Origin: Candidatus Aenigmatarchaeota archaeon
GTDB taxonomy: Archaea > Aenigmatarchaeota > Aenigmatarchaeia > GW2011-AR5
Reading direction: 5' to 3'
Assembly: GCA_016193585.1 (NCBI GenBank)
Contig: JACPRW010000008.1
Span: forward strand, 1-64,000
Length of the DNA stretch: 64,000 bases
Each line of letters opens with the position of its first letter. Position 1 is the first letter of the stretch. Below the pieces are notes generated by a model. That model ran no database searches. It saw nothing but the letters and a program-made list of their open reading frames with translations, and had not been told where the DNA came from. Both the position numbers and the translations under genes were made by a program. Positions 34,701 to 42,878 of the stretch are shown one piece after another.

Positions 34701-37700
34701 TGTTAGTGGCACTTCTCCATCCGCTGAGCGGCATGAAGCCTGTCCCTGAGCAGCTGAATGAAAACGGATTGTATTCAGGAAGTACCTTTTCGCTGTCGGC
34801 ACAGTCGCTCCACGACGCATTGATGCACCCCATGAACGCGATGCTTGCATTGGCAAGCGCCGACAGGTTGACCGCGCCTGTGGTCTGGTTTGCAATGGTT
34901 ATGTTGATGTCTTTGACCATATCGCCATTGACATCATGGCCGATGCCGAGGTCAAAGGTCCGCAGCTCAAGTATTGACTGGGGACCGCCACCAGGTCCTC
35001 CCGGAGGCGGCCCGCCGCCCCCTCCGCCGCTCGAACCCTGCTGGCAGCTCGGGTCCCCTGCCGGACAGCCGCCGCCGAAACGCTGGCGCATCCATGACGG
35101 GTCAGAGGAAATAGTAACGTTGAAGGTAACGGTGTCAGTTTTTCCGTAGCGCCACTGGCCCGTGCTTAATTCAGCGAAGAAATTCCTCACCATAAAGAAG
35201 CCTTCCACTGAATCTGAGTGGGTACCGTTGGTGACGCTGAATACGGCAAGATACTGTCCGTTGCCCCAGCCACCGGTCGGCGGCGCAAGCGACATCAGCA
35301 CCCCGCCGTCTGCAGCAGTCGTTCCCTGGGACACCGATCTGTCGTACGACAGCTCACCCGGCGGGAACTGGGCGAAACTGAGTATCTTGCTGAAGGTAAC
35401 CGTGAGGTTTGCCGCGGGCCTGAAGTTAACGACATCGAACACATCGACCCTGAGCGATACGTTCTCGTTCGAACCGACGGTGAAATCATCCTGCAGTGTC
35501 GTCGGGTTGACCGGCCTGCCGAAGCCCTCGAACACCTTGGACATCATGAAGCCCTGGCCGGTGTCAATCTGGCCTGAAACGTTCACTTGCACCTGCACGA
35601 TATAGAATCCTGATTTCCAGCCGGTTGACGGCGCCGGGATGACAACGCTGCCGGTCCCGCTCGTGGTTTCGAACGACCTGTTGGTGCCTTCTATCTTTTT
35701 CGGCGGGAAGATAAACTCGCCTGCATTGCCGCCATAGAAGACACCGAGAACGGTTATGTTCGCCCCCTGGCTGATGGTTTGCCAGATACCAGGTTCCCTG
35801 ATGGTAACAGAAACATTGACCCCTGTTGTGGGACCGACATTCCACGAGCCGAAACTCTGGAAGCCGAATGAGGAGGCAGTATTGGTGGTATTCGCCTGCG
35901 CCAGCACGTCCATGAAGAAGCGCCGCACCTCGAAGAAGCCTTCCGCGTCATCGGTCTTGTTGTCGCTTGTTGACACGTTGACGAATGCGATGAAGAAGCC
36001 GCCGGTCCAGTTCTGGCCGTTGACGTTCGACTTCATGCTGAGCGCGCAGTTGCCTGCGCTGTTGGTGACGCAGTTGGTGAGCGTGATGGACGATGTCCAG
36101 TCCTCCTCGGTATTGACGTTGATGACCTTGGTAACCGTAACCTGCGCGCCCTGCACCGCCGAGCCGCCGCCAATGCCGAAGAGCCCGCCCTCGATATTCT
36201 GCGGCCCGCCGCCGAATGAGCCCTTGGTCATGAAGCCCCCGTCACCCTGCGACTCGCTTGCAGTCGTCACCGACACGTTCAACTGTACCGTGTCGTTCGG
36301 CCTGAAGAACCAGAAGAACCCTGGCCCGAATGACGGGCCTGATGCCCCGCCAGGACCGCCGCCGCCTCCTGCGCTCACCGGGCGTATCGACACGTCAAGC
36401 GACTTGACGAAGAACACGCCGCCGACGCTGGTCTCACCGAGGGGAGTACTTACTTTTGCACTAACAGAATAATCGCCGCCATTCTTTGGCGCGGTAAGAT
36501 TGAGATACGTATAATTGCCGGACGTGTAGTTTGCCGGGGTGCCGAACAGCAATGTCTTGTCAGCACCAGACTTGTCGGTAATAGTGAAGCTGCTGATGGC
36601 GGTGACAGGCACGGTGCCGGACGAATTCTGGGCCGAGAATCGCAGGACGATTGACTTTCCTGCTATATAGTCCCGCACCGGCAGGCCGTCAGGGAATTTG
36701 TCGAGTGACACCATGGTGCCCTTTGCCCGCTGTATGGAGAAGTAACCGGTCGCCGAGCCGGAGCCAAATGAATCGTTGATAGAGAGTTTGAGCTTGTACG
36801 TGCCGGATGCGTATGCCGACGAGATGGTGAAATCGATGCGGTAGCGGCCGTCAGCAGCCACACGGTCGGTAATCGTCGGCGTGATGCCGGTGTCGACATT
36901 GGATGGGTCGAGTACCTTTGCGTTTGACGCCAGCGTGAGCGCCTTCCCGGCGATGTTGTCGCCGGTCGACGCGTTCTTCAGCTTGAGCCCGAGCGACACC
37001 GTCGAGCCGGGGTAAAATACCGTCTGTCCTTCCCATGGACCTATTTCAAGCAGGTAGGAGCGCACGTCGAAGCTGCCGAACAGCTCTTTAGTGATGTTTG
37101 AGCCCTGCGGCGTGATGGTGGCGACAACGCTGTACGCGCCCTCAAGGTCAGAATTAAACGTGTTTTCATAGACACCCGTTATCGACGTGCCGCCGGAATC
37201 AGCTGCCTGCGTCATCGGGCTGATGGTCGTCTTCGTGCCGTTCGGCGCGGTGATGACGAGCTGCCGCGTCGAGGCGGTGATGCCGTTCCCATTGGTGTTC
37301 TTGACCGATACCCTGACGGTGACATTGACATTCTTGCCAACAACGGTCGGCGAAACCTTCATGGACACGCTGAAACCGCCGACAAGAAGCGAAACGACTG
37401 CCTCGTAGTTGTTAAGCTCGAGAATATACTCGCCTTCAGTTTCGGGAACACCGAAGGTGATCGAACACGTGCCTGCGCTACCGGTCGTGCAGGACGACGG
37501 CGTACTGATGAGCGTGCCATTCTGGTAGCGGACCTTCGGCGATATGACGACGCCTGCCACTGCGTTGTTGTTTGCGTCAAGGGCGGTCGTGGTAAACGTG
37601 CCGTTGGCGCCCGGCGTGTAGGAAGGCTTGTCGAGGGCGACAAGGATGGTGGAATATGAAAGGACCTTGATGAAGTGCGAAACAACCGTGCCGGAAGCGT

Positions 37701-37998
37701 TTGCTTCGATGGTGTAGTTGCCTGTTGCAGTCAGCGAGAACGTGTAGTTGGCGCCGCCCGTGGCATTGGTGGTGAGCGTTGTGGTAGCGATGCCCGAGCC
37801 GGTGGAATTCTTGACGGTGAACGCGACGCTCTGGTTCGAAATCGCAGTGCTGTTTTCCAGTGTTGACACAGTGACGTAGATGCTTTCGTTAACGGTATAG
37901 GTATACTTGTTGGTCGTCTCAAAGACATCAAGCGCGAAGGATACGCTTGCGTTAAGCAGGAAAAGTGCAGCAACGGTAATGAAGAGCGTCTTGTTCAT
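31777..37998 (-). CDS. Giant secreted multi-domain Ig-like protein, 2073 aa
   Basis: Probable cell-surface or extracellular protein, by far the largest here. A signal peptide covers residues 1-22 (LFITVAALFLLNASVSFA). The rest is a chain of beta-sandwich domains of about 100-140 residues that recall the MG2 domains of alpha-2-macroglobulin and Ig-like invasin repeats; repeated cues are YxxGENVTIxxxV and tails of the form GFFxVRxFFA. Two glycine-rich loops sit near residues 549 and 1000. Many NxS/T sites suggest heavy N-glycosylation. No thioester motif GCGEQ and no membrane anchor are seen; the co-transcribed PGF protein may hold it. A TATA box lies at 38035-38045. Confidence 0.85.
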   Translation of the reverse strand: MNKTLFITVAALFLLNASVSFALDVFETTNKYTYTVNESIYVTVSTLENSTAISNQSVAFTVKNSTGSGIATTTLTTNATGGANYTFSLTATGNYTIEANASGTVVSHFIKVLSYSTILVALDKPSYTPGANGTFTTTALDANNNAVAGVVISPKVRYQNGTLISTPSSCTTGSAGTCSITFGVPETEGEYILELNNYEAVVSLLVGGFSVSMKVSPTVVGKNVNVTVRVSVKNTNGNGITASTRQLVITAPNGTKTTISPMTQAADSGGTSITGVYENTFNSDLEGAYSVVATITPQGSNITKELFGSFDVRSYLLEIGPWEGQTVFYPGSTVSLGLKLKNASTGDNIAGKALTLASNAKVLDPSNVDTGITPTITDRVAADGRYRIDFTISSAYASGTYKLKLSINDSFGSGSATGYFSIQRAKGTMVSLDKFPDGLPVRDYIAGKSIVLRFSAQNSSGTVPVTAISSFTITDKSGADKTLLFGTPANYTSGNYTYLNLTAPKNGGDYSVSAKVSTPLGETSVGGVFFVKSLDVSIRPVSAGGGGGPGGASGPSFGPGFFWFFRPNDTVQLNVSVTTASESQGDGGFMTKGSFGGGPQNIEGGLFGIGGGSAVQGAQVTVTKVINVNTEEDWTSSITLTNCVTNSAGNCALSMKSNVNGQNWTGGFFIAFVNVSTSDNKTDDAEGFFEVRRFFMDVLAQANTTNTASSFGFQSFGSWNVGPTTGVNVSVTIREPGIWQTISQGANITVLGVFYGGNAGEFIFPPKKIEGTNRSFETTSGTGSVVIPAPSTGWKSGFYIVQVQVNVSGQIDTGQGFMMSKVFEGFGRPVNPTTLQDDFTVGSNENVSLRVDVFDVVNFRPAANLTVTFSKILSFAQFPPGELSYDRSVSQGTTAADGGVLMSLAPPTGGWGNGQYLAVFSVTNGTHSDSVEGFFMVRNFFAELSTGQWRYGKTDTVTFNVTISSDPSWMRQRFGGGCPAGDPSCQQGSSGGGGGGPPPGGPGGGPQSILELRTFDLGIGHDVNGDMVKDINITIANQTTGAVNLSALANASIAFMGCINASWSDCADSEKVLPEYNPFSFSCSGTGFMPLSGWRSATNTTATGTYNATGARFYCLNTTSNTQYKLSMRGPGDTGGGNPTNWSVEYIQDLSATGGGGVGGSTGLTVNANQGFSYFNATLRSVRVVRHNFQSGTQTALAEITNYNVTSADGTIKGTGNIVIPGTGSFKLVPTTSGGWSTGDYQVIASFNTSSGTEDAQWGFSVETFFASCNRLAWGQLQSGMQVNVSCSATNPSSNQQYAGSVEWQVESVTNSMTGAAVSSSSWAAAKQYGTPATIVLNQSLSNGFYQAVIKVNESSDIKRSYIWFDVKDFDAFAWAQRWNYGSGENVTINAEGRVNNQPQRINVSNSTGSAEVVVYRYDKATWTKSAVSGVTVVADNSTDFNGGPARLRINLSRSGNWQEGMYEVTTNLSRVDINGIRSGGSVEVRSWFDVRLFDVWAWSERWSNHPNNNVTLKVFVGAPGGGGYYNGQVTVEVVSVENMQNGTLLVNGTHYRNVGLTGNPSNAGNMDANLTPLGSGLPTGQYRAKLKVTDASGNAAYADATFEVVSFYIQAFTDRYEYTAGENVTIQLSVYNPSGSPVTLSNARITQMGSCTSSSCSSVNVSTLNYAFNATTLRLQLNTSGLSQGQYWMNVQANDTQNAVASVGIGIKIASFAVSGTMLQPAGSSNGTYRDYYINETMMLNVSGTSGVNITNATFTYYDCDYTCVSRSFVITIGRTLASSNEIINLTPPGANSTWYTSQWGSAYYTVDVRGTSSGSQSQFGTYAYVVFPWVSNVNGLADIAPNGNISSELRVFTDFDRTVPRGGANVSLRRVRNYNTWQDVNTTVSNWLLVSSITNSTGHGNVSIAPAGSFVWPTGQLWIEYIITYGNASTGGGRYITVSQKNLRIEGKTIHAANDSTIVYVSGSQRLRSVSGNRTNQTNINLSLSFSNPSSSSVSANVTITRAQHATNSSAIANNLTSLVYTNAAVGTSGIVMLNWTMNVTQAGNWTGTITVVPASTLMSTLSTTYSFESV

Positions 37999-38034
37999 TC
38001 AACCACGCAGCTAACTAGATTTATGCCCGAATGC

Positions 38035-38045
38035 GGTATATAAAG
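38035..38045 (-). promoter_or_regulatory. TATA box of the giant surface-protein operon
   Basis: CTTTATATACC on the minus strand, about 40 bases before the start at 37998, giving a short leader. The rest of the gap up to the tRNA gene (38046-38166) shows no gene. Confidence 0.6.
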
Positions 38046-38166
38046 TTTTTAGAAGGAGAAAAATTCATACGAAGTATGCATCGTCACTGCGCAGATACGG
38101 GTAAAAAAAGTTTTTCGTGAACCGTCAGAAAAAGAAGGGATTTCACGGGCTGCGAAGACAGCGTAA

Positions 38167-38516
38167 AGCTGGGTGGGAGAGTCGAACTCCCTTATCCGGC
38201 TCTCTGCATAAGGGCAAGAACCTAAGGTTCTCGCCCTTATCAACCCCACACTCCTAGGTATATAGCGGACCAACAAAAGAATACCGACATATTACTTTTG
38301 TTGTCCGCTACACGCGGAAAACAACGTTTTCCGGTGCACCAAAAAGCTTTGCTTTTTGCGTGTAAGTGAACCAAGATATAATACCTGATTATTTACTTGG
38401 TTCACTATATGTCCTGATATTATTTGCAATTCACCTATAGAAAATTGCGCGTTATAGTGAAGCAAATAAATAATACCGATATTATACATTTGCTTCACAT
38501 ATTCTGCCAACCCAGC
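38167..38516 (-). tRNA. Interrupted tRNA gene, probably tRNA-Cys (GCA)
   Basis: The 5' end GCTGGGT (38510-38516) pairs perfectly over 7 bases with ACCCAGC (38168-38174), followed by discriminator U. A full T arm is present (GGGAG-TTCGACT-CTCCC). The anticodon part reads TGCAGA with U33 and GCA; GCA and U73 both point to Cys. Between GGCAGA of the D arm and CCTAGGAGTGT, which would complete it, lie about 245 bases of D, C, B, module and A elements (38259-38502). A second insert, an ATAAGGGC...GCCCTTAT hairpin, sits in the anticodon arm. The variable region (GGATAA) is one base longer than usual. Whether the RNA matures is unknown. Confidence 0.55.
38259..38502. repeat. Composite A - module - B - C(half) - D inside the tRNA gene
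   Basis: Order on the plus strand: A (38264-38309), twin-hairpin module with outer stem CACGC...GCGTG (38311-38362; hairpins GGAAAAC-AAC-GTTTTCC and AAAAAGC-TTT-GCTTTTT around GGTGCACC), B (38365-38406), right half of C with tail, and D (38456-38498). The A-B joint is the filled version of the joint at 23308. Confidence 0.88.
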
Positions 38517-38586
38517 TGCCGTACGTTTTAAGTGTTGTGCGGTTTATAATAAACCATCGGATTAATTTATATAAGGGGTGGTAGTG

Positions 38587-39159
38587 ATGCAGGAGAACGT
38601 CAAGGAGCTCCTTGAGGAAGTGAAGAACCTTTCTGAACTCATGCTCGACCTCGCGCATTCGTCGGTATTTTTCGAGAGCAAGGAAATAGCCAAGGAAGTG
38701 CTGCTGCTCTACAGCAACCTCGAGGACATGGAGGAGCGCCTGTACCTGCACCTGTTTGCCGCGTCGCGGGGAAGGCCTGCCGAGCGCCTCATCAGCGTCA
38801 TGGGGCTGCTCGAAAGCGAGAAGATGGTCGCCAACGCGGCGCGCAACATGAGCGAGATGGTGCTCGAAGGCACCGCGCTCCATCCCATTGTCAAGGAGGC
38901 GCTGCAGGGAAGCGACGAAAGCATCACCCGCGTCACCCTCAAAAGCAGGAGCATACTCATCGACAAGACGATAGGCGAGCTGAAGCTGCGGACCGAGACC
39001 GGCATCAACGTCATCGCCATCCGCCGGGGGAACAAATGGCTATTCAGCCCGGGAAAGCACACCCAGCTGCTGGAAAACGACATTCTCATTGGCACGGGCC
39101 CGAACGCGAGCTGCATCAAGATGGAGAAACTTGCCAAAGGGGGATTGCGAAAGGTATGA
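38587..39159 (+). CDS. PhoU-TrkA_C domain protein
   Basis: A 190-residue cytoplasmic regulator. Residues 1-100 form a PhoU-like helical bundle (VKELLEEVKNLSELMLDLAHSSVFF in parts). Residues 108-185 are a TrkA_C (RCK_C) ligand-binding domain (ITRVTLKSRSILIDKTIGELKL...NVIAIRRGNKWLFSPGKHTQLLENDILIGTG). Such fusions are found next to ion channels and transporters; here three MgtE-type genes follow on the same strand, the first only 3 bases away. It is probably the regulator of these transporters. The start at 38587 follows AGGGGTGG. Confidence 0.9.
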   Translation: MQENVKELLEEVKNLSELMLDLAHSSVFFESKEIAKEVLLLYSNLEDMEERLYLHLFAASRGRPAERLISVMGLLESEKMVANAARNMSEMVLEGTALHPIVKEALQGSDESITRVTLKSRSILIDKTIGELKLRTETGINVIAIRRGNKWLFSPGKHTQLLENDILIGTGPNASCIKMEKLAKGGLRKV

Positions 39160-39162
39160 GGC

Positions 39163-40437
39163 ATGAAGATGACCCCTCGCAGCGTTCACACTATACCGGG
39201 CAGCGCGCCGCGCGCACGTGAAAGCACCGCGCAGTGGCTCAGCCGCCAGAAGCGGGACATCAGGGAGAGCTCGTTCGCCCTTGTCCTGAGCATCCTGACC
39301 GGCATCGGCGCCGGCCTGGTGCTCGGCCATGCACAGGAGACCCTGCTGCTGTTGCCAGGACTGGTTATTCTCATACCGGCCGCAATGGGCATGCGCGGCA
39401 GCATCGGCGCGGCGCTCGGCTCGCGCATTGCGACGGGCCTGCACCTCGGCACCATCAGCACGTTTTCTGCAGCCAACAAGACCGTGCGCGCCAACGTGTA
39501 CGCCGCGCTCATGCTCTCAATTCTTCTGTCTGTTTTTCTCGCGTTCCTTTCAAAATCACTTTCTGATGCGTTCGGGCTGGCGAGCATCAGCCTGTCGTCG
39601 TTCATCGTCATTTCGGTCATCGGCGGCACCATAGCGGGCCTCGTTCTCGTCGCGGTGACCTTCGCGACAGCCGTTGCGTCGTACCGGAGAGGCTGGGACC
39701 TTGACAACATACAGGCACCGCTCATCACCGCCGCCGGCGACCTGTTCACCATCCCCTCGCTGCTGTTCGCAGCGTACCTGACGCAGATGTACAGCTCCTC
39801 CGTCGACGAAGCGGCCCTGGCGATACTCGCTGGCTGCGGTCTGATGGTGGCGTACCTCATACTGAAAAAAGACATGCATCCGGATTCGTACCGCACCATC
39901 GTCGTGCAGTCGGTGCTCGTCCTGGCTGCTGCAGGAACCATAGACGCTGTTGCCGGCGGGCTGCTCGAGGGCCGGATACAAAACCTTGCGACAGTGCCCG
40001 TCCTTCTGGTGCTGCTGCCGGTGTTCCTCGAGGAAGGAGGGAACATAGGGAACACGCTCGCCTCGCGGCTGTCTACCAAGCTGCACCTCGGCACCATCAG
40101 CACGCGCATGAAGCTTACCGTCAGTCTGAAGCGGGAATTCATGCTGTCCTTCCTCCTCTCGCTGTTCATCTTTCCGCTTACCGGGCTGCTTGTCTATGCG
40201 GCGAGCGCCCTGGCAGGCGTCAATGGCATCGCCCCCGGCAAGCTCGTCCTCGTCACGGCAGTCTCAGGGTATGTCCTCACCGCCGTCATCATGGCAACGA
40301 CGTACCTGATATCCGTCTGGTCGTACCGCTACAATTTCGACCCTGACAGCACGACGATTCCCATCGTGACGGCGCTCGCCGACATCCTCGGCGTGCTCGT
40401 GCTGCTGTCCGTCGCCTCGTCGTTCGGCATTTTCTGA
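39163..40437 (+). CDS. MgtE/SLC41-type divalent cation transporter, two-domain
   Basis: A 424-residue membrane protein made of two repeats of the MgtE transmembrane domain, each with about five helices. The repeats share PGLVILIPAAMGMRGSIGAALGSRIATGLHLGTI (about 65-98) and LPVFLEEGGNIGNTLASRLSTKLHLGTI (about 285-312), with the acidic and polar residues that line the Mg2+ path. The cytoplasmic N and CBS domains of bacterial MgtE are absent, as in eukaryotic SLC41. Regulation may pass to the PhoU-TrkA_C protein just upstream. Confidence 0.88.
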   Translation: MKMTPRSVHTIPGSAPRARESTAQWLSRQKRDIRESSFALVLSILTGIGAGLVLGHAQETLLLLPGLVILIPAAMGMRGSIGAALGSRIATGLHLGTISTFSAANKTVRANVYAALMLSILLSVFLAFLSKSLSDAFGLASISLSSFIVISVIGGTIAGLVLVAVTFATAVASYRRGWDLDNIQAPLITAAGDLFTIPSLLFAAYLTQMYSSSVDEAALAILAGCGLMVAYLILKKDMHPDSYRTIVVQSVLVLAAAGTIDAVAGGLLEGRIQNLATVPVLLVLLPVFLEEGGNIGNTLASRLSTKLHLGTISTRMKLTVSLKREFMLSFLLSLFIFPLTGLLVYAASALAGVNGIAPGKLVLVTAVSGYVLTAVIMATTYLISVWSYRYNFDPDSTTIPIVTALADILGVLVLLSVASSFGIF

Positions 40438-40481
40438 GAGCTTCTGAAAACCTATTTATGCAGCCTGCGGCAACTACATCT

Positions 40482-41015
40482 ATGGACAGGGATTTCCGGG
40501 AAATCCTGACCACCGAGCTCATATCGGTGACCGGCGGGCTGCTCGCCGGCGTCCTGCTCGCTTTTGCGACCAATCAGATAGAGCTCATACCGGGCGTCCT
40601 CATCCTCCTTCCCGGCTTTCTCGAGATGCGCGGCAACATTTCCGGCTCGCTGAGCGGCCGCCTCTCGTCAGGATTGTTTCTCGGTGCATTGAAGCCCGAA
40701 GTGAGGAATAACCGCGTGCTGCGCGGCAACATAGCGGCGGCACTACTGCTCGTTATACTGGTGAGCACGCTTCTCGGCATCGTCGCGTACGCGGCAACAT
40801 ACTATGTGTTCGGCATCGGCAGCCCGAAGATTATACTGATAGCATTCGCTGCCGGATTGCTGTCGAGCATCATTGAAATCCCGCTCACTATCATCACGAC
40901 GTTCTGGCTGTTCAGGCACGGCCATGACCCGAACAACATCATGGGGCCGTATGTCACCACAACCGGAGATATCGTCAGTATCGCGTCGCTCTTGTTCGCC
41001 ATGGTGATCGTATGA
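40482..41015 (+). CDS. Single MgtE-domain membrane protein
   Basis: A 177-residue membrane protein equal to one MgtE repeat: LIPGVLILLPGFLEMRGNISGSLSGRLSSGLFLG (about 36-69), then four more helices ending HDPNNIMGPYVTTTGDIVSIASLLFAM. A CTATTTATG box about 28 bases before the ATG at 40482 supports that start and a separate promoter. It overlaps the next gene as ATGA, so the two half-size proteins probably form a heterodimer like the two-domain gene before them. Confidence 0.85.
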   Translation: MDRDFREILTTELISVTGGLLAGVLLAFATNQIELIPGVLILLPGFLEMRGNISGSLSGRLSSGLFLGALKPEVRNNRVLRGNIAAALLLVILVSTLLGIVAYAATYYVFGIGSPKIILIAFAAGLLSSIIEIPLTIITTFWLFRHGHDPNNIMGPYVTTTGDIVSIASLLFAMVIV

Positions 41016-41710
41016 AAGGCAGCTTGAAACTTCTCATGAGAAGGATTGTCAAGCTCAGGAGGAAATACCACCACCCGCTCATTCACCGTGCGCACAAAAA
41101 TCACCGCATCTCGAGGAAAACGCTCTTCTACATGAAGGAGTACGGCCCGCGCTCGAATGTGGCAGCGACTATTGTCAAAGAGAGCGTGAAGATTCTCATC
41201 CTCGCGTCTGTCCTGAGCTCGGTAGGCGGCATAAGCTTGCGGATGGTAAGGGCCGAGCTTCTCACGGTGCTGCCGCTGCTCATCCTGCTGCCGGCGCTCA
41301 ATGACATGATTGGCGACTTCGGGACGATTATTTCATCGAAGTTCACGACGATGCTGTACACAGGAAAAGCCGGGGAACGCTGGTGGCAATCACCTGACGT
41401 CAGGAAGCTCCTGAAAACCATAGGGATTGTGGCGCTTATTTCCTCCGTATACATGGGCATGCTCGCCTACGGCATCGCGTACGTGAAGGGCTTCCCGTTC
41501 TCGGTGGCGCTGCTCGGAAAGGTTGTAGGCATCTCGCTGCTTGCAACAGGCGTGCTCGTCAGCATCATAGCCTTCATCTCCTTCACGCTCGGCATCTACG
41601 TGTACCAGCGCAATGAAGACCCGAACAATTTCCTCATCCCCATCGCGACCGCCGTTGCCGACGTGGGCAGCATGCTCGTGTTCGCCGCGCTCGTCATGTG
41701 GATGTTTTGA
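41012..41710 (+). CDS. MgtE-domain membrane protein with basic N-terminal extension
   Basis: A 232-residue protein. The first 50 residues are strongly basic (LLMRRIVKLRRKYHHPLIHRAHKNHRI in parts) and probably cytoplasmic. The MgtE-like domain follows: LLTVLPLLILLPALNDMIGDFGTIISSKFTTMLYTG (about 86-121), with a more divergent motif (ALNDMIGDFG in place of the usual MRGNIG), and ends NEDPNNFLIPIATAVADVGSMLVFAAL. It is the partner of the preceding single-domain protein by overlap. The changed motif suggests different ion choice or a structural role. Confidence 0.82.
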   Translation: MKGSLKLLMRRIVKLRRKYHHPLIHRAHKNHRISRKTLFYMKEYGPRSNVAATIVKESVKILILASVLSSVGGISLRMVRAELLTVLPLLILLPALNDMIGDFGTIISSKFTTMLYTGKAGERWWQSPDVRKLLKTIGIVALISSVYMGMLAYGIAYVKGFPFSVALLGKVVGISLLATGVLVSIIAFISFTLGIYVYQRNEDPNNFLIPIATAVADVGSMLVFAALVMWMF

Positions 41711-41763
41711 TGCGGGGCGGCGAGTGAGCAAAATTAAAATGTATTGGTGCATACAGTAATGCT

Positions 41764-42417
41764 ATGACAGAACACCCTAGAACAAGGTATACGCCAGAAC
41801 AGCGGACTTATCTGGGAAAGTTGCATGCGGTGCTCGGGCGAACGTACGACCCTCAGAAATGTGCACTCAGCAGAGGCGAATTCGAGAGGGTCAGAAACAG
41901 TCTTGTGTTTCATGCATACGCAGATTGCATTAATGCGGGCATCGAGCCTGCTGCATCAAGGCTGATGGATGCGTACCTGCCGCAATGGAGGCGGCATGAT
42001 TCGCAGCAACCGGTGCTGCTCCGCTCGCTCGACGCGCTGGTTGAACGCACCACGCCGGAAGCGATCGAAGCCGAAAGGAAAAAGCACGAAACGCTGGACA
42101 ACCGGCGAAGGCAAAAGTACACGCTGGAAGATGCCGACCGTCTTCTCGCCGAGCTCGCCCGTGACCCGCTGCTCCGGCACACTGAAGAAACGCAGGCACG
42201 TGCGTGGAGAAAGGTTCCAGACGCAGAAATCGATAAAAACCCGGATTACCACGTGATTAATTTCGGGGGCAGATGGTACACCAGAGAGGGCGCAGGCATC
42301 TATTGCGGACCGGATGAGAAGCGCTACAAGCTTGTTGCGCTCGAGCACGATGGTAAAATCGTGAAAACCGAGATGACGCCGCTGCCGGAAACGGCACCAG
42401 TCACTGATGCTCCTTGA
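41764..42417 (+). CDS. Hypothetical protein, 217 aa
   Basis: Not recognised. Mostly helical and charged in residues 1-150 (RTRYTPEQRTYLGKLHAVLGRTYDP; LEDADRLLAELARDPLLRHTEETQARAW). The C-terminal part is a short beta domain with YHVINFGGRWYTREGAGIYCGPDEKRYKLVALEH. No signal peptide or membrane helix. Its end overlaps that of the carbonic anhydrase gene on the other strand by 17 bases. Confidence 0.6.
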   Translation: MTEHPRTRYTPEQRTYLGKLHAVLGRTYDPQKCALSRGEFERVRNSLVFHAYADCINAGIEPAASRLMDAYLPQWRRHDSQQPVLLRSLDALVERTTPEAIEAERKKHETLDNRRRQKYTLEDADRLLAELARDPLLRHTEETQARAWRKVPDAEIDKNPDYHVINFGGRWYTREGAGIYCGPDEKRYKLVALEHDGKIVKTEMTPLPETAPVTDAP

Positions 42418-42814
42418 CGATGTCGACCATGCCGCTCTTCATGTCGGCAAACGAGATGATGATTTCCTTTTCAGGGAACTCGCGGTGCAGGATGTCCTTC
42501 GCCGCCTCGAGGTCGTTGAAATGCGTGTCCAGCTCGCCCTCCCTGTCCGCGAAGGCCCCGGAGCCGCCGTAGGCGCCGCAGTCGCGGTGGTTCACGAGGA
42601 CGATTTTGTCGACGCTGTGCAGCGTGACGGACAGCCGGATGTTTTCGAGCACCGGCGAATGGACGCCGTCGTCGACGATGCTCTTGACCCCGCCGGGGAA
42701 CGAGATGATGTCCATGGTCTGTATTTTATACAGGCTCTTGACGACGTTCGACACCTTCTCCCAGAACCTGAAGTCGATGCACGTCACGAGCAGGGCGTCT
42801 GCATGAGACGACAT
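42401..42814 (-). CDS. Beta-carbonic anhydrase-like protein
   Basis: A 137-residue zinc enzyme of a short beta-carbonic-anhydrase clade. The zinc ligands are visible: Cys and Asp in VTCIDFRFWEKV (about residues 11-16) and His and Cys in VNHRDCGAYGG (about residues 75-85). It should interconvert CO2 and bicarbonate; bicarbonate could feed carbamoyl phosphate for argF, which is inference. It is shorter than plant-type enzymes and lacks long loops. Upstream, in the same direction, is the interrupted tRNA-Gly gene. Confidence 0.85.
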   Translation of the reverse strand: MSSHADALLVTCIDFRFWEKVSNVVKSLYKIQTMDIISFPGGVKSIVDDGVHSPVLENIRLSVTLHSVDKIVLVNHRDCGAYGGSGAFADREGELDTHFNDLEAAKDILHREFPEKEIIISFADMKSGMVDIVKEHQ

Positions 42815-42878
42815 ACAAGGAGAATATGGCGAAGCCTTTAAAGCATTCCGCTGCCGGCGAAGGTTTAAAAGGGTTGTA

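Noticed and set aside
38167-38260. tRNA-Leu or tRNA-Ile reading of the interrupted tRNA
   Set aside because: TTGATAA (Ile-like) and CCTAGGA (Leu-like) loops are present but no matching anticodon stems exist; GCA with U33 and U73 fits Cys better.
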